A DNA stretch of 64,000 bases, taken from Skermanella pratensis. GTDB taxonomy: Bacteria > Pseudomonadota > Alphaproteobacteria > Azospirillales > Azospirillaceae. Within the stretch, counting starts at the first letter, position 1. Every line of letters begins with the position of its first letter. The position numbers and the translations under genes were made by a program. This document shows positions 47,102 through 56,319 of the stretch, one piece after another. The stretch lies in assembly GCF_008843145.1 (NCBI RefSeq), contig NZ_CP030265.1, forward strand, positions 157,501 through 221,500. The letters are read 5' to 3'. Under the pieces are notes generated by a model. It made no database searches and was not told the origin of the DNA. It worked only from the letters and a program-made list of their open reading frames with translations.

Positions 47102-47644
47102 TTACTGGCGCTTTGCAGGCCCGCCTCGATCAGGCAAGTTGGACCAAGTCACGGCGGGGCCGCCGCGCTCGATCCAGTCGAGCTTGAGGACGCGGGCCTC
47201 CTCCTCCAGCAGGCTGCGCAAGTCGGCGCCTTCCCAGCGGCTGCGGGTCAGCAGGCTGTGGGCATAGGCCATCGCGCGGAGTCGCTGGCCGAAGGAGGCG
47301 GTGAAACCCTCCGGCGCGGTGGAGCTTCCCCGATGCCCGGAGGCGGAGTCCTGGACCAGCGCCTGGATGTTGGCGAGCGTGTTCTCGACCCGGTGGTCCG
47401 GTTCCGCGAGCTGCAGCTCCTGGCGCCGCCGGGACATCTCGCGCCCTTTCGCCATCTGGTCGACCCGCTGGAGCACGACTTCGGGCAGGGTTCCGATTGG
47501 GCCGGGGGCCTGGAGGATGCGCAGGGCTTCGGGGTGGAGGACGACCAGAAATCCGTGGGGCTGGATCGATCCCGGAATCCCGATCGGCTCGCGATCGCAG
47601 TTCGTCAGATCCACCGCTCCGAACGATGGGCTTGTTCCGACCAT
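47102..47644 (-). pseudogene. Internally deleted bacteriophytochrome kinase
   Basis: Starts like a phytochrome photoreceptor: VDLTNCDREPIGIPGSIQPHGFLVVLHPEALRILQAPGP is its PAS domain, which leads into the chromophore-binding GAF. After about 70 residues it jumps to AEPDHRVENTLANIQALVQDSAS ... RLRAMAYAHSLLTRSRWEGADLRSLLEEEARV, the dimerisation end of an HWE-type kinase. GAF, PHY and the ATPase domain are all missing and it stops early. I read it as a fossil with a large in-frame deletion; function as a truncated sensor is unlikely. Start at the ATG preceded by AAGGAA. Confidence 0.75.
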
Positions 47645-47652
47645 TTCCTTGC

Positions 47653-47886
47653 TTATGAAATAAAGCTTCCGAAATAAAAATTCGCAACGGCCGCGGCGAT
47701 CGGAACCATGAGGCCGGCACGCCAAGTTATCGGATCGCGAAATGCTTTCGAAATCTTCAAGTAAGCAGGGTCGGGACTGCGCGGGGCGGCGTCCGCAAAG
47801 AGGTCGGAGAGCCCGCGCGCCGTGTGGTTTTCGGCAGGGCTGATGTGGATTTGCTGCCGAGGGCCCGGTTTTTTCAATCCAGCCAT
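47653..47886 (-). CDS. Possible small membrane-anchored protein (77 aa)
   Basis: Begins MAGLKKPGPRQQIHISPAEN and ends with a hydrophobic stretch GLMVPIAAAVANFYFGSFIS. It stops eight bases before the start of the phytochrome remnant, so they may once have shared a transcript. No ribosome site or family recognised. Confidence 0.35.
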   Translation of the reverse strand: MAGLKKPGPRQQIHISPAENHTARGLSDLFADAAPRSPDPAYLKISKAFRDPITWRAGLMVPIAAAVANFYFGSFIS

Positions 47887-48214
47887 GAATTGGGCCGAAT
47901 CGCTGTCTTCCGTGTTATAAATCTGTTATCAACATGGTCGATGGTCCTTGGTCTATATGCGATACCGGTCCGCGTCAACGGGCTTAAGCACTTGAAATCC
48001 GGTCAGGAAATCTTATCTCTAGTCTGTTCGTCGAGGCTCGTGAGGAGCCGAATTGGATCGGCGAACTTTCCCGGAAATCCCGACCTATACCGGTTTGGCG
48101 CGCATCGACCCAGCACGGGGTGATCTTCAGAATCACCACCGGGGCGGGGCGATTTTGTCGTGTCGGGCGGGTTACGTCAGGGTGGGACATGTCGACGAAG
48201 AGGAGGCTCGACGA
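47887..48214. other. Upstream region of rpoH
   Basis: No coding frame with support; a longer rpoH reading from 48053 has no conserved residues. Moderately AT-rich at its left end. I see no convincing heat-shock promoter. Confidence 0.4.
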
Positions 48215-49114
48215 ATGACATTGTTGAATATCGCGCAGGCCGGCGGCGGCATGGGCCGCTACCTGGACGAAGCGAAACGCTTTCCCATGCTGAACCCGGG
48301 GCAGGAGCGGGATCTGGCGGTCGCCTGGCGCGAGCGCGGCGACGAGGAGGCCCTGCGCCTGCTGACGGGTAGCCATCTGCGTCTGGTGATCAAGATCGCG
48401 CGCGGTTTCGCCGGTTACGGCCTGCCCGCGTCCGAGCTGATCGCCGAGGGCAACGTGGGCCTGATGCAGGCGGCCCAGAAGTTCGACCCGGACCGCGGCT
48501 TCCGGTTCGCGACCTACGCGATCTGGTGGATCCGCGCGGCGATCCAGGAATACATCCTGCACAACTGGTCCATGGTCAAGATGGGCACCACGGCCGCCCA
48601 GAAGAAGCTTTTCTTCAACCTGCGCCGCCTGAAAGGCCGGATGGAGGAGCTGGAGCAGGGCGACCTGTCGCCGGCCGCGGTCACCACCATCGCGACCGAG
48701 CTGGACGTGCCGGAGACGGAGGTGGTCGAGATGAACCGCCGGCTGACCATGGGCGACAGCTCGCTCAACGCGGCCGTGGGGACGGAAGGCGACACCGACT
48801 GGCTGGACCTGCTGTCGGACGAACGGCCGACCCAGGAATCGGTGGTCGCGGAGGCTGACGAGCTTGCCCTGCGGCGGCGCCTGCTGGGCCAAGCGCTGGA
48901 GAAGCTGAACGACCGCGAGCGGCAGATCCTGCTGGAGCGCCGCCTGGCGGACGAGCCGGCCACGCTGGAGGTGCTTGGCGAGCGTTATGCCGTATCGCGC
49001 GAGCGGATCCGGCAGATCGAGGCGCGGGCGTTCGAGAAACTTCAGAAGGCGGTGTTGAACGCCGCCCAGGCCCTGCGCAAGCCCGCGGGCCAGCCGATGC
49101 TGGCCGCGGGCTGA
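48215..49114 (+). CDS. rpoH: RNA polymerase sigma-32 factor RpoH
   Basis: Heat-shock/stress sigma factor, 299 residues. Region 2 is clear (LRLVIKIARGFAGYGLPASELIAEGNVGLMQAAQKFDPDRGFRFATYAIWWIRAAIQEYIL), followed by the RpoH box AQKKLFFNLRRLK that distinguishes it from RpoD, and region 4 (LNDRERQILLERRLADEPATLEVLGERYAVSRERIRQIEARAFEKLQKA). AGGAGG lies ten bases before the ATG at 48215. Many alphaproteobacteria carry two RpoH copies, so this may be one of a pair. Confidence 0.93.
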   Translation: MTLLNIAQAGGGMGRYLDEAKRFPMLNPGQERDLAVAWRERGDEEALRLLTGSHLRLVIKIARGFAGYGLPASELIAEGNVGLMQAAQKFDPDRGFRFATYAIWWIRAAIQEYILHNWSMVKMGTTAAQKKLFFNLRRLKGRMEELEQGDLSPAAVTTIATELDVPETEVVEMNRRLTMGDSSLNAAVGTEGDTDWLDLLSDERPTQESVVAEADELALRRRLLGQALEKLNDRERQILLERRLADEPATLEVLGERYAVSRERIRQIEARAFEKLQKAVLNAAQALRKPAGQPMLAAG

Positions 49115-49168
49115 CCCGCAGGTCCATTGCTTATTGGATAAGCGTAATCGAGGGTGCCGGCCCCCCGG

Positions 49169-49294
49169 TCAGACGCGGACCGAAGAGGTGCTGAAGGCCT
49201 GCACCGCCGGCTGCTGGACGTAGCTCTGCAGGACGGCCGCCGCCCCGACGGCCAGCACGACGGCGGTGAAGACGCCGAGAACGAAGGCTTTCAT
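49169..49294 (-). CDS. Small single-helix membrane protein (41 aa)
   Basis: MKAFVLGVFTAVVLAVGAAAVLQSYVQQPAVQAF followed by STSSVRV. One membrane helix, short periplasmic tail. The pattern MKAFVLG...VQxPAxQAFSTSS(V/T)RV recurs in alphaproteobacteria as far as I recall. GGGGGAG is upstream. Function unknown. Confidence 0.55.
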   Translation of the reverse strand: MKAFVLGVFTAVVLAVGAAAVLQSYVQQPAVQAFSTSSVRV

Positions 49295-49479
49295 GGACTG
49301 TCTGCTCCCCCGGATGATGCGGCGGGTGCGGATGCCCCTGCCGTGATGCCGATCATATGCCTCAAATGCGACGGCCGCAATCAACGGAAAATCTGCGGCG
49401 GAAAGTCACGGGACGAGACCGGGGGATGGAGTGTTGACATGGGTCCGACATGTTGAACCGCCCGAAGAGGAGCAGCCCC

Positions 49480-49821
49480 ATGGTTTCCCTGGAAGTCTAT
49501 CGCGGGAAGAACCGCGTCCTGCTGGTGTTCGGCCCCTCGCCCGAGGATCCCCGGGTCCAGCACCAGCTCACCAGCGCCGCCGACAACAGGGACGATCTCG
49601 CCGACCGCGACCTGATCGTGCGGGCCCTGCCGGCGGGCGACCCCGAGTCCGCGGGGTTCCGCGAGCGCCACGGCGTGCCGGCCGACGGGTTCACGGTGAT
49701 CCTGATCGGCAAGGACGGCACCGAGAAGCTGCGCCGGAGCGAGCCGATCCTGGCCGAGGAACTGTTCTCCACCATCGATTCGATGCCCATGCGGCAGGAC
49801 GAGATGAAGCGCGGCGGCTGA
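49480..49821 (+). CDS. DUF4174-type protein
   Basis: A 113-residue soluble protein with the thioredoxin-like DUF4174 pattern: YRGKNRVLLVFGPSPEDPRVQHQ at the start, VIRALPAGD-like middle (DLIVRALPAGDPE), and FTVILIGKDGTEKLRRSEPI. It lacks a redox Cys pair. GAGGAG precedes the ATG; an ATG ten codons upstream is possible. Role unknown. Confidence 0.68.
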   Translation: MVSLEVYRGKNRVLLVFGPSPEDPRVQHQLTSAADNRDDLADRDLIVRALPAGDPESAGFRERHGVPADGFTVILIGKDGTEKLRRSEPILAEELFSTIDSMPMRQDEMKRGG

Positions 49822-49925
49822 AACCGGGGGAGTGCCGGTACCGGACCCGCACCAGGGCTGTTGCCCGGCAGCCGAGACCGGCCTAGGGTCGCGGCGGGCG
49901 ACAACCGGGGCAAGGATTTCCCGAC

Positions 49926-51335
49926 ATGACCGACATTCCCGCCGGCCGCGCCGGTTCCCCGCGTCCCGGCTCTCCGAGTTCGGGCCATGGCGTCAGCCTG
50001 GGAGCGGCGTTCCGCGTCTGGCTGCGGATCGGCCTGCTGAGCTTCGGCGGCCCGGCCGGGCAGATAGCATTGATGCACAGGATCCTGGTCGAGGAACTGC
50101 GCTGGATCGGCGAGACCCGGTTCCTGCACGCGCTCAACTATTGCATGCTGCTGCCCGGCCCAGAGGCCCAGCAGCTCACCGTCTATATCGGCTGGCTGAT
50201 GCACAGGACGGCGGGCGGGCTGATCGCCGGCATCCTGTTCGTGCTGCCCGGCGTCGTCTCGATCATGGCGCTGAGCGTGATCTATGCCGGCTTCGGAACG
50301 GTGCCGCTGGTCGCGGCGGTGTTTTTCGGCCTGAAGGCGGCGGTGCTGGCGATCGTGCTCCAGGCGGTGGTCCGGCTGGGCGGCAGAACGCTGAAGAACG
50401 GGGCGGCGCTGGGCATCGCGGCGGCTGCGTTCGCGGCGATCTTCCTGTTCGACGTGCCGTTCCCGCTGATCGTGCTGGGGGCGGCGCTGATCGGCCTGGC
50501 GGGCGGTCATTTCGGGTGGAAAGCCTTCGCCGGGGGCGGCGGCCATGCCTCGGCCGGGGGGCGGGCGGTCGCCGATGCCGAATCACTGCTGGGCGAGGAG
50601 ATCCCGGCCCACGCCCGGCCGACCCTGGGATGGTCGCTGAAGGTCGCCGCGGTCTGCCTGGCCCTGTGGCTCGGCCCGGTCCTGGCGCTGGGGCTGTCGC
50701 TTGGCTGGGACGACGTATTCACCCGGATCGCGCTGTTCTTCTCCAAGATGGCGGTGGTCACCTTCGGCGGCGCTTACGCGGTGCTGGCCTATGTCGCCCA
50801 GCAGGCGGTGGAGACCTATGGCTGGCTCCGGCCGGGGGAGATGCTGGACGGGCTGGGCATGGCGGAGACCACGCCGGGGCCGCTGATCATGGTGCTCCAG
50901 TTCGTGGGATTCATGGGCGCGTTCCGCGATCCGGGAAGCCTGCCGCCGATGCTGGCCGGCGTGCTGGCCGGGCTGCTGGCCACCTGGATCACCTTCGTGC
51001 CCTGCTTCCTGTGGATCTTCCTGGGAGCGCCCTTCGTCGAGAAGCTGCGCGGCAACCGGGCCCTGAGCTCCGCGCTTGGCGCGATCACCGCGGCGGTGGT
51101 CGGGGTGATCCTGAACCTGGCGATCTGGTTCGCCCTGCACGCCCTGTTCCGGGAGGTGCGGGAGGTGCGGGTCGCCGGGATGAGCGTGGACTGGCCGGTT
51201 CCGGCCTCGGTCGACGCGGCGGCGCTGTTGCTGAGCGCCGCCGCCCTGGTCGCGGTGTTCCGCTTCAAGGCCGGAGTGCTGACGGTGATCGGCGGGTGCG
51301 CCGCCGCCGGACTGCTGCTGCACTTCGTCCGGTAG
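49926..51335 (+). CDS. chrA: Chromate transporter ChrA
   Basis: Inner-membrane chromate efflux protein of 469 residues, the long form with two homologous halves. Half one: LRIGLLSFGGPAGQIALMHRILVEELRWIGETRFLHALNYCMLLPGPEAQQLTVYIGW; half two: FFSKMAVVTFGGAYAVLAYVAQQAVETYGWLRPGEMLDGLGMAETTPGPLIMVLQFVGF. Both carry the FGG and PGP signatures. No chrB regulator is adjacent. Confidence 0.93.
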   Translation: MTDIPAGRAGSPRPGSPSSGHGVSLGAAFRVWLRIGLLSFGGPAGQIALMHRILVEELRWIGETRFLHALNYCMLLPGPEAQQLTVYIGWLMHRTAGGLIAGILFVLPGVVSIMALSVIYAGFGTVPLVAAVFFGLKAAVLAIVLQAVVRLGGRTLKNGAALGIAAAAFAAIFLFDVPFPLIVLGAALIGLAGGHFGWKAFAGGGGHASAGGRAVADAESLLGEEIPAHARPTLGWSLKVAAVCLALWLGPVLALGLSLGWDDVFTRIALFFSKMAVVTFGGAYAVLAYVAQQAVETYGWLRPGEMLDGLGMAETTPGPLIMVLQFVGFMGAFRDPGSLPPMLAGVLAGLLATWITFVPCFLWIFLGAPFVEKLRGNRALSSALGAITAAVVGVILNLAIWFALHALFREVREVRVAGMSVDWPVPASVDAAALLLSAAALVAVFRFKAGVLTVIGGCAAAGLLLHFVR

Positions 51336-51342
51336 GGCCGCC

Positions 51343-51921
51343 TTATTCGGCGGCGGCGGCCCTGGCTTGGCCGCGGTGGCGGCCCTCGGCGATCTCTTCG
51401 ATCAGCTTGGCGCAGAAGGCCGGCAGGTCCTTCGGCGTGCGGCTGGTCACCAGGCCCTTGTCGGTCACCACCTCCTCGTCCAGGACATGCGCGCCGGCAT
51501 TGGCCAGGTCCTTGCGGATCGGGGCGACGGCGGTCAGCGTGCGGCCCTTGACCAGGTCGGCGCTGATCAGGACCTGCGGGCCGTGGCAGATGGCGCCGAC
51601 CGGCTTGCCGGCGGTGAAGAAGGCGCGGACGAACCGGAGCGCCGCCTCGTTGGTGCGCAGCTCGTCGGGATTGAACAGGCCGCCGGGGATCACGAGCGCG
51701 TCGTAATCGTCGGGCCGCGCGTCGTCCAGAAGCCGGTCCACGCCGACCTCGTCGCCCTTGTCCAGGTGGCGATAGCCGCGGATCGTGCCCTGTTCCGGGG
51801 AGACCACATGAACGGTGGCACCCGCTTCCTTCAATGCTTTTTGCGGCTCGACCAGTTCAGCCTGCTCGAAGCCATGGGTGGCCAGAATAGCGACCATGCG
51901 GCCTTCAATGGACTTCGGCAT
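51343..51921 (-). CDS. DJ-1/PfpI-family protein
   Basis: A 192-residue protein of the PfpI/YhbO group, linked to glycation repair or stress. Shows VAILATHGFEQAELVEPQKALKEAGATVHVVSP, DALVIPGG, and the nucleophile elbow GAICHGPQVLISADLVKGRTLT with Cys in AICHG. GGAGG sits seven bases before the ATG at 51921. It converges on chrA with seven bases between stops. Confidence 0.88.
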   Translation of the reverse strand: MPKSIEGRMVAILATHGFEQAELVEPQKALKEAGATVHVVSPEQGTIRGYRHLDKGDEVGVDRLLDDARPDDYDALVIPGGLFNPDELRTNEAALRFVRAFFTAGKPVGAICHGPQVLISADLVKGRTLTAVAPIRKDLANAGAHVLDEEVVTDKGLVTSRTPKDLPAFCAKLIEEIAEGRHRGQARAAAAE

Positions 51922-52165
51922 TTCATTCCTCCAGAATAAGTACAAGATCTTCGTCGCCCCGGAAAATTACTGGGCATCGGCGAGGCGATTTAAGGGGGTT
52001 GGGTCACGCTGCTGCATGACGCCGCTGGCAATAGACTTGGCGTCTATCCCGTTCCAATCAACCCCGGGGTAAGTGCAAAAATGGATCAGGTCGCCTGATT
52101 CGCCGCCGGCGGCCAGACTGGCAGGTGCATTGTCGCATCGCCGAAGCTACCATCCCGCCCGATTC

Positions 52166-52250
52166 GGCCCTATGGGTTTTCGGGCCCTATGGGTTTTCGG
52201 GCCCTATGGGTTTTCGGGCCCTATGGGTTTTCGGGCCCTATGGGTTTTCG
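52166..52250. repeat. Five-copy tandem repeat, 17-bp period
   Basis: GGCCCTATGGGTTTTCG repeated exactly five times (starts at 52166, 52183, 52200, 52217, 52234). Each junction forms a GGGCCC palindrome. The array lies 34 bases before the modD start, so it forms part of its upstream region. The length is not a multiple of three, so it cannot be a coding repeat in one frame. Confidence 0.97.
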
Positions 52251-52283
52251 GAAGGGCACGGTTTCGGAAGGATGCGGGACGTC

Positions 52284-53132
52284 ATGATGCTGCCGATCGG
52301 CGACGGCGTGCTGGATGCGCTGCTGGCCCAGGATGCGCCGGCCGGCGACCTGACCACCCATGCCCTGGGCATCGGGTCGCGCCCCGGCCGGATCGGCTTC
52401 GCCGCCCGCTCCGACATGGTGCTGTGCTGCGCCGAGGAGGCCGCCCGCCTGCTGGAGCGCGCCGGCGTTCGGGCTTCCCTGCGCCACGGCAGCGGCGAGC
52501 GGATCGCGGCCGGCACGGTCTTCCTGGAAGGGGAGGGGCCGGCCGGCGGCATCCACCTGGCCTGGAAGGTGGCCCAGACGCTGGTGGAACATGCGTCGGG
52601 CATCGCGACGCGGACGCGCCGGATCGTCGAGGCGGCACGGGCCGCGGCGCCCGGCGTGGCGGTCGCCTGCACCCGCAAGAACTTTCCCGGCACCAAGGAG
52701 ATCAGCGTCAAGGCGGTGCTGGCCGGCGGCGCCCAGATGCACCGGCTGGGGTTGTCGGAGACGCTGCTGGTGTTCCCCGAGCACAGGGTCTTCCTGGACG
52801 GCGCGGCGGATTTCCACGACCTGAAGCGCCGGCATCCGGAGCGGAAGCTGGTGGTCGAGGTCGCCTCGGTCGCGGATGCCGTCGCCGTGGCGGAGGCCGG
52901 GGCCGACGTGCTTCAATTGGAGAAGCTGGCGCCCGACGCGGTCGCCGAGGCGGTGCGCCGGGTGGCCGGGCTGAATCCGGTTCCGCTGGTCGCGGCGGCG
53001 GGCGGCATCACCGAGGCCAACGCCGCGGCCTATGCCGCGACCGGCTGCGCCGTGCTGGTGACCTCGGCACCCTATTTCGCCGGGCCGGCCGACGTGCAGG
53101 TCGTCATCACCAGATCCGGAGATGCTTCATGA
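52284..53132 (+). CDS. modD: ModD (nicotinate-nucleotide pyrophosphorylase homologue)
   Basis: A 282-residue paralogue of quinolinate phosphoribosyltransferase often found beside molybdate transport genes; true role unclear. Features: DAPAGDLTTHAL, EHASGIATRTRRIVEAARA, the ACTRKNFPGTKEISVKAVLAGGAQMHRLGLSETLLVFPEH stretch (family TRKT-PG--K-----V--GG---HR-GL), and AAAGGITEANAAAYAATG. No mod genes are in the window. The start near MMLPIGDGVLDALL matches family starts; 52272 is an alternative. Confidence 0.82.
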   Translation: MMLPIGDGVLDALLAQDAPAGDLTTHALGIGSRPGRIGFAARSDMVLCCAEEAARLLERAGVRASLRHGSGERIAAGTVFLEGEGPAGGIHLAWKVAQTLVEHASGIATRTRRIVEAARAAAPGVAVACTRKNFPGTKEISVKAVLAGGAQMHRLGLSETLLVFPEHRVFLDGAADFHDLKRRHPERKLVVEVASVADAVAVAEAGADVLQLEKLAPDAVAEAVRRVAGLNPVPLVAAAGGITEANAAAYAATGCAVLVTSAPYFAGPADVQVVITRSGDAS

Positions 53133-53142
53133 GGGTTGATCC

Positions 53143-53847
53143 ATGACCGGCGGTTTCGGCTGGCTGGCGCTCGCCGCCGCCTTCCTGCTGGCGAGCCATT
53201 TCGGCGTGTCCAGCACCGGCCTGCGCACGGCCCTTGTCCGGCGGATCGGCGAGCGGGCCTATACCGCCGTCTATTCTATCGTGGCGCTGGGGGCCATGGT
53301 CTGGCTGGTCCGGGCCTACGCCGCCGCTCCCTATGAGCCGGTGTGGTTTCCGTCGGCCTGGATGTGGTTCTTCCCGCTGGTCCTGATGCCGGTGGCGTTC
53401 CTGCTGCTGGTCGGCGGGGTCAGCACGCCGAACCCGACGGCGGTCGGGCAGGGCGCCTTGCTGGAGAAGGAGCTGGGGCCGCGCGGCGCGCTGCGCATCA
53501 CCCGCAATCCGGTGATGTGGGGGATCGGGCTGTGGGCGGTGTCCCACATGGTGCCGAACGGCGACTGGGCCTCGCTGCTGTTCTTCGGGACCCTGGCGGT
53601 GCTGGCGCTGCTGGGCTCCGTCCTGATCGACAGCAAGAACGCGATGCGCCGGGGGCTGACGTGGGAACGCTGGACCGAGCTGAGCTCCAACGTTCCCTTC
53701 GCCGCGATCGTGCAGGGCCGCCAGAACCTGGCCGCCGCCGTCCGCGAGATCGGCTGGATCCGGCTGGTGGTGGCGCTGGCGCTGTATGCGGGATTCCTGC
53801 ACGGCCATGCCTGGCTGTTCGGCGTGTCGCCGCTGCCGCCGATCTGA
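53143..53847 (+). CDS. nnrU: NnrU-family membrane protein
   Basis: Five-helix inner-membrane protein of the NnrU family, 234 residues, first linked to nitrite/nitric oxide reduction in alphaproteobacteria but widespread without it. Signature: LALAAAFLLASHFGVSSTGLRTALVRRIGERAYTAVYSIVALG and RITRNPVMWGIGLWAVSHMVPNGD. It starts 10 bases after modD and is probably cotranscribed. No denitrification genes are nearby. Confidence 0.88.
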   Translation: MTGGFGWLALAAAFLLASHFGVSSTGLRTALVRRIGERAYTAVYSIVALGAMVWLVRAYAAAPYEPVWFPSAWMWFFPLVLMPVAFLLLVGGVSTPNPTAVGQGALLEKELGPRGALRITRNPVMWGIGLWAVSHMVPNGDWASLLFFGTLAVLALLGSVLIDSKNAMRRGLTWERWTELSSNVPFAAIVQGRQNLAAAVREIGWIRLVVALALYAGFLHGHAWLFGVSPLPPI

Positions 53848-54063
53848 GGGCTGGCCGCCGTCGTTCCGAGGGAGTGCAGGATCCTGCCGGGAGCCGATCG
53901 GCGGGTGCCCATCATCGGAAATGCCCGGCCGTCGGCAAGCCGCTGGAGCAGTGCCCGATCAGGTCGATCCGTCCGGGATCGCCGGCCCAACGCATCGCGG
54001 CGAGTGGAACGGGAGGCTGTATGGACCGACCGGAGCGGGGCAACCCTTCCTGCGACCGTCCCG

Positions 54064-55275
54064 TCAGACGCCCTTCGCCATGGCGCCGAGCCGCAGGCGG
54101 AGCGCGTTCAGCTTGATGAAGCCTTCCGCGTCCTTCTGGTTGTAGACGGAGTCGGCCTCGAAGGTGACGTAGTCCAGGCGGTAGAGCGAGTTGGGGGACT
54201 TGCGGCCGACCACGCTGGCCTGGCCCTTGAACAGCTTGAGGCGGACCGTGCCGTTCACCTGCTCCTGGGTCTTGTCGATCAGGGCCTGGATCGCCAGGCG
54301 CTCCGGGCTGAACCAGAAGCCGTTGTAGATCAGCTCCGCGTAGCGGGGCATCATGTCGTCCTTGAGGTGCATGGCGCCGCGGTCGAGCGTGATGCTCTCG
54401 ATGCCGCGGTGGGCCGCCAGCAGGATGGTGCCGCCGGGGGTCTCGTAGACGCCGCGGCTCTTCATGCCGACGAAGCGGTTCTCGACCAGGTCCAGGCGGC
54501 CGATGCCGTTCTGCCCGCCCAGCTCGTTCAGCCGGGTCAGCACCTGCGCCGGGGACATGGCGGTGCCGTCGACCGCGACGGCGTCGCCGGCCTTGAACTC
54601 GATCTCGACATAGGTCGGGGTGTCCGGGGCCTTCTCCGGGGCGACCGAGCGGGTGAACATGTCCTCGTCCGGCTCGACCCAGGGGTCCTCGAGCGCCTTG
54701 CCCTCGTAGGAGATGTGCAGCAGGTTGGCGTCGGTGGAGTAGGGCGCCTCGCCGCGCTTGTCCTTGGCGATGGGGATCTGGTGCTGCTCGGCGTAGTCCA
54801 GCAGCTTGGTGCGGCTGTTCAGGTCCCACTGGCGCCAGGGGGCGATCACCTTGATGTCGGGCTTGAGGGCGTAGTAGCCCAGCTCGAACCGGACTTGGTC
54901 GTTGCCCTTGCCGGTGGCGCCGTGGGCGACCGCGTCGGCGCCGACCTCGTTGGCGATCTCGATCTGGCGCTTGGCGATCAGCGGCCGGGCGATCGAGGTG
55001 CCGAGCAGGTAAGTCCCCTCGTACAGGGTGTTGGCGCGGAACATCGGGAAGACGAAGTCGCGCACGAACTCCTCGCGCAGGTCGTCGATGTAGATCCGCT
55101 GGACGCCCATCATCTCGGCCTTCTTGCGGGCGGGCTCCAGCTCCTCCCCCTGGCCGATGTCGGCGGTGAAGGTCACCACCTCGCAGCGGTAGGTCTCCTG
55201 CAGCCAGCGCAGGATGACGGAGGTATCGAGGCCGCCGGAATAGGCCAGCACGATTTTCTTGATGTCGCCGCTCAT
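54064..55275 (-). CDS. argG: Argininosuccinate synthase
   Basis: Joins citrulline and aspartate with ATP in arginine synthesis. The 403 residues contain the PP-loop [30 protein letters not shown], and [33 protein letters not shown]. Full length. Stands alone; divergent from a small membrane gene. Confidence 0.97.
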   Translation of the reverse strand: MSGDIKKIVLAYSGGLDTSVILRWLQETYRCEVVTFTADIGQGEELEPARKKAEMMGVQRIYIDDLREEFVRDFVFPMFRANTLYEGTYLLGTSIARPLIAKRQIEIANEVGADAVAHGATGKGNDQVRFELGYYALKPDIKVIAPWRQWDLNSRTKLLDYAEQHQIPIAKDKRGEAPYSTDANLLHISYEGKALEDPWVEPDEDMFTRSVAPEKAPDTPTYVEIEFKAGDAVAVDGTAMSPAQVLTRLNELGGQNGIGRLDLVENRFVGMKSRGVYETPGGTILLAAHRGIESITLDRGAMHLKDDMMPRYAELIYNGFWFSPERLAIQALIDKTQEQVNGTVRLKLFKGQASVVGRKSPNSLYRLDYVTFEADSVYNQKDAEGFIKLNALRLRLGAMAKGV

Positions 55276-55413
55276 GAGGGTGCCCGTACAGTCCGAGGGT
55301 AGAAAGCCGGCGCGACATTAGGGCCAACCGCGGCGGCCCGCAAGACCGCCCGCGGTCACGGGATCCGGAACGGGACAACCGGAACAATCCCTCCCCGGGC
55401 CGGTTGAACGGGA

Positions 55414-55734
55414 ATGAAAAGCTTCCTCGTCATCGCCGTGCTCCTGGCGCTGCTTGCGGCGGCGCTCGTCTTCGGCTTCGCGGGTTGGAACATGGACGGC
55501 GTCGACGTGGCGATCAGCGGCCACGGGCTGCTGGCATTGCTGCTGGGCGGGCTGGGGACCCTTGCGCTGGGGGGAGGGCTGATGTTCCTGGTGTTCTACA
55601 GCAACCGGCGCGGCTATGACGACGCGGTGGACGACCGCGCCGAGCGCCGGGGCGACGGCGCCCGGAGCACCCGGACGCCGCACGGGTCATGGACCAGCTA
55701 TGACAGGACCGATCAGGGCGACCCGCCGGGCTGA
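55414..55734 (+). CDS. Two-helix membrane protein, unknown
   Basis: A 106-residue protein with helices at about 4-24 and 36-61 (FLVIAVLLALLAAALVFGF and GLLALLLGGLGTLALGGGL), then a polar basic/acidic cytoplasmic tail. Family not recognised. Its end overlaps the next gene's end by 22 bases on the opposite strand. Confidence 0.55.
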   Translation: MKSFLVIAVLLALLAAALVFGFAGWNMDGVDVAISGHGLLALLLGGLGTLALGGGLMFLVFYSNRRGYDDAVDDRAERRGDGARSTRTPHGSWTSYDRTDQGDPPG

Positions 55735-55973
55735 ACACCCTTGCGCCTGGCTTCCTCGTAGCGGGGCCAGCGGACATAGGCGAACAGCCAGATCGCCAGC
55801 ACGTTGAGGCCGGGGACCACCAGCAGCAGGACCCATAGCGGCTTGATGCCGAGCCGGGCCAGCAGGAACGATCCGGCCGCCAGGGTCCAGGTCAGCATGA
55901 TGCCGATGACGATCAGCGACACGTTGGGATCGACGTCGCGGAAGAAGGTCACGGTCTCGCTCAGATTGCCCAT
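55713..55973 (-). CDS. Small membrane protein, paralogue of the next
   Basis: An 86-residue protein with two helices: ...VSLIVIGIMLTWTLAAGSFLLA and KPLWVLLLVVPGLNVLAIWLFAYVRWP, then a charged tail. The second helix pair and the closing (R/K)WP match the adjacent gene product (55996-56253), so the two look like tandem duplicates. Possibly an accessory or sensor-like membrane protein; function unknown. Confidence 0.55.
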   Translation of the reverse strand: MGNLSETVTFFRDVDPNVSLIVIGIMLTWTLAAGSFLLARLGIKPLWVLLLVVPGLNVLAIWLFAYVRWPRYEEARRKGVQPGGSP

Positions 55974-55995
55974 GCCGTCATCTCCTTCATGCGCT

Positions 55996-56253
55996 TCATG
56001 CCTTCGCCCGCTGGACCGCGCGGGGCTTCTTGCGCGGCTGGGGCGGCGGCTTGGGCGGCAGGGTCGGCCATTTCGAGTGGAACAGGACCAGCAGCACCAG
56101 CAACTGCCCCAGCAGCGGGATCGCGACCGACACGAAGATCAGCAGCGACCAGACGGGATTGAGCCCGGCCCGGCGGAAGACACGCCACAGCGGCCACAGC
56201 ACCGCCGCGCTGAGCGTCAGGTTGAACCAGAACGGATCGAGAAAATACTGCAC
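55996..56253 (-). CDS. Small membrane protein, paralogue of the former
   Basis: Reading from the GTG at 56253 (CTGGAATC upstream) gives 85 residues: ...NLTLSAAVLWPLWRVFRRAGLNPVWSLLIFVSVAIPLLG then a proline/lysine-rich tail PPKPPPQPRKKPR. AGLNPVWSLL corresponds to LGIKPLWVLL in its neighbour. A TTG start at 56298 would add 15 residues. Function unknown. Confidence 0.5.
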   Translation of the reverse strand: MQYFLDPFWFNLTLSAAVLWPLWRVFRRAGLNPVWSLLIFVSVAIPLLGQLLVLLVLFHSKWPTLPPKPPPQPRKKPRAVQRAKA

Positions 56254-56319
56254 GGCGATGATTCCAGCGGTGACCTGCCCGGCGACGGGCCAGGGCAAGA
56301 AGAACTAGGGCAAATCACC

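Noticed and set aside
48053-48214. 54-residue extension of RpoH
   Set aside because: No conserved residues and a good AGGAGG lies before the internal ATG at 48215.
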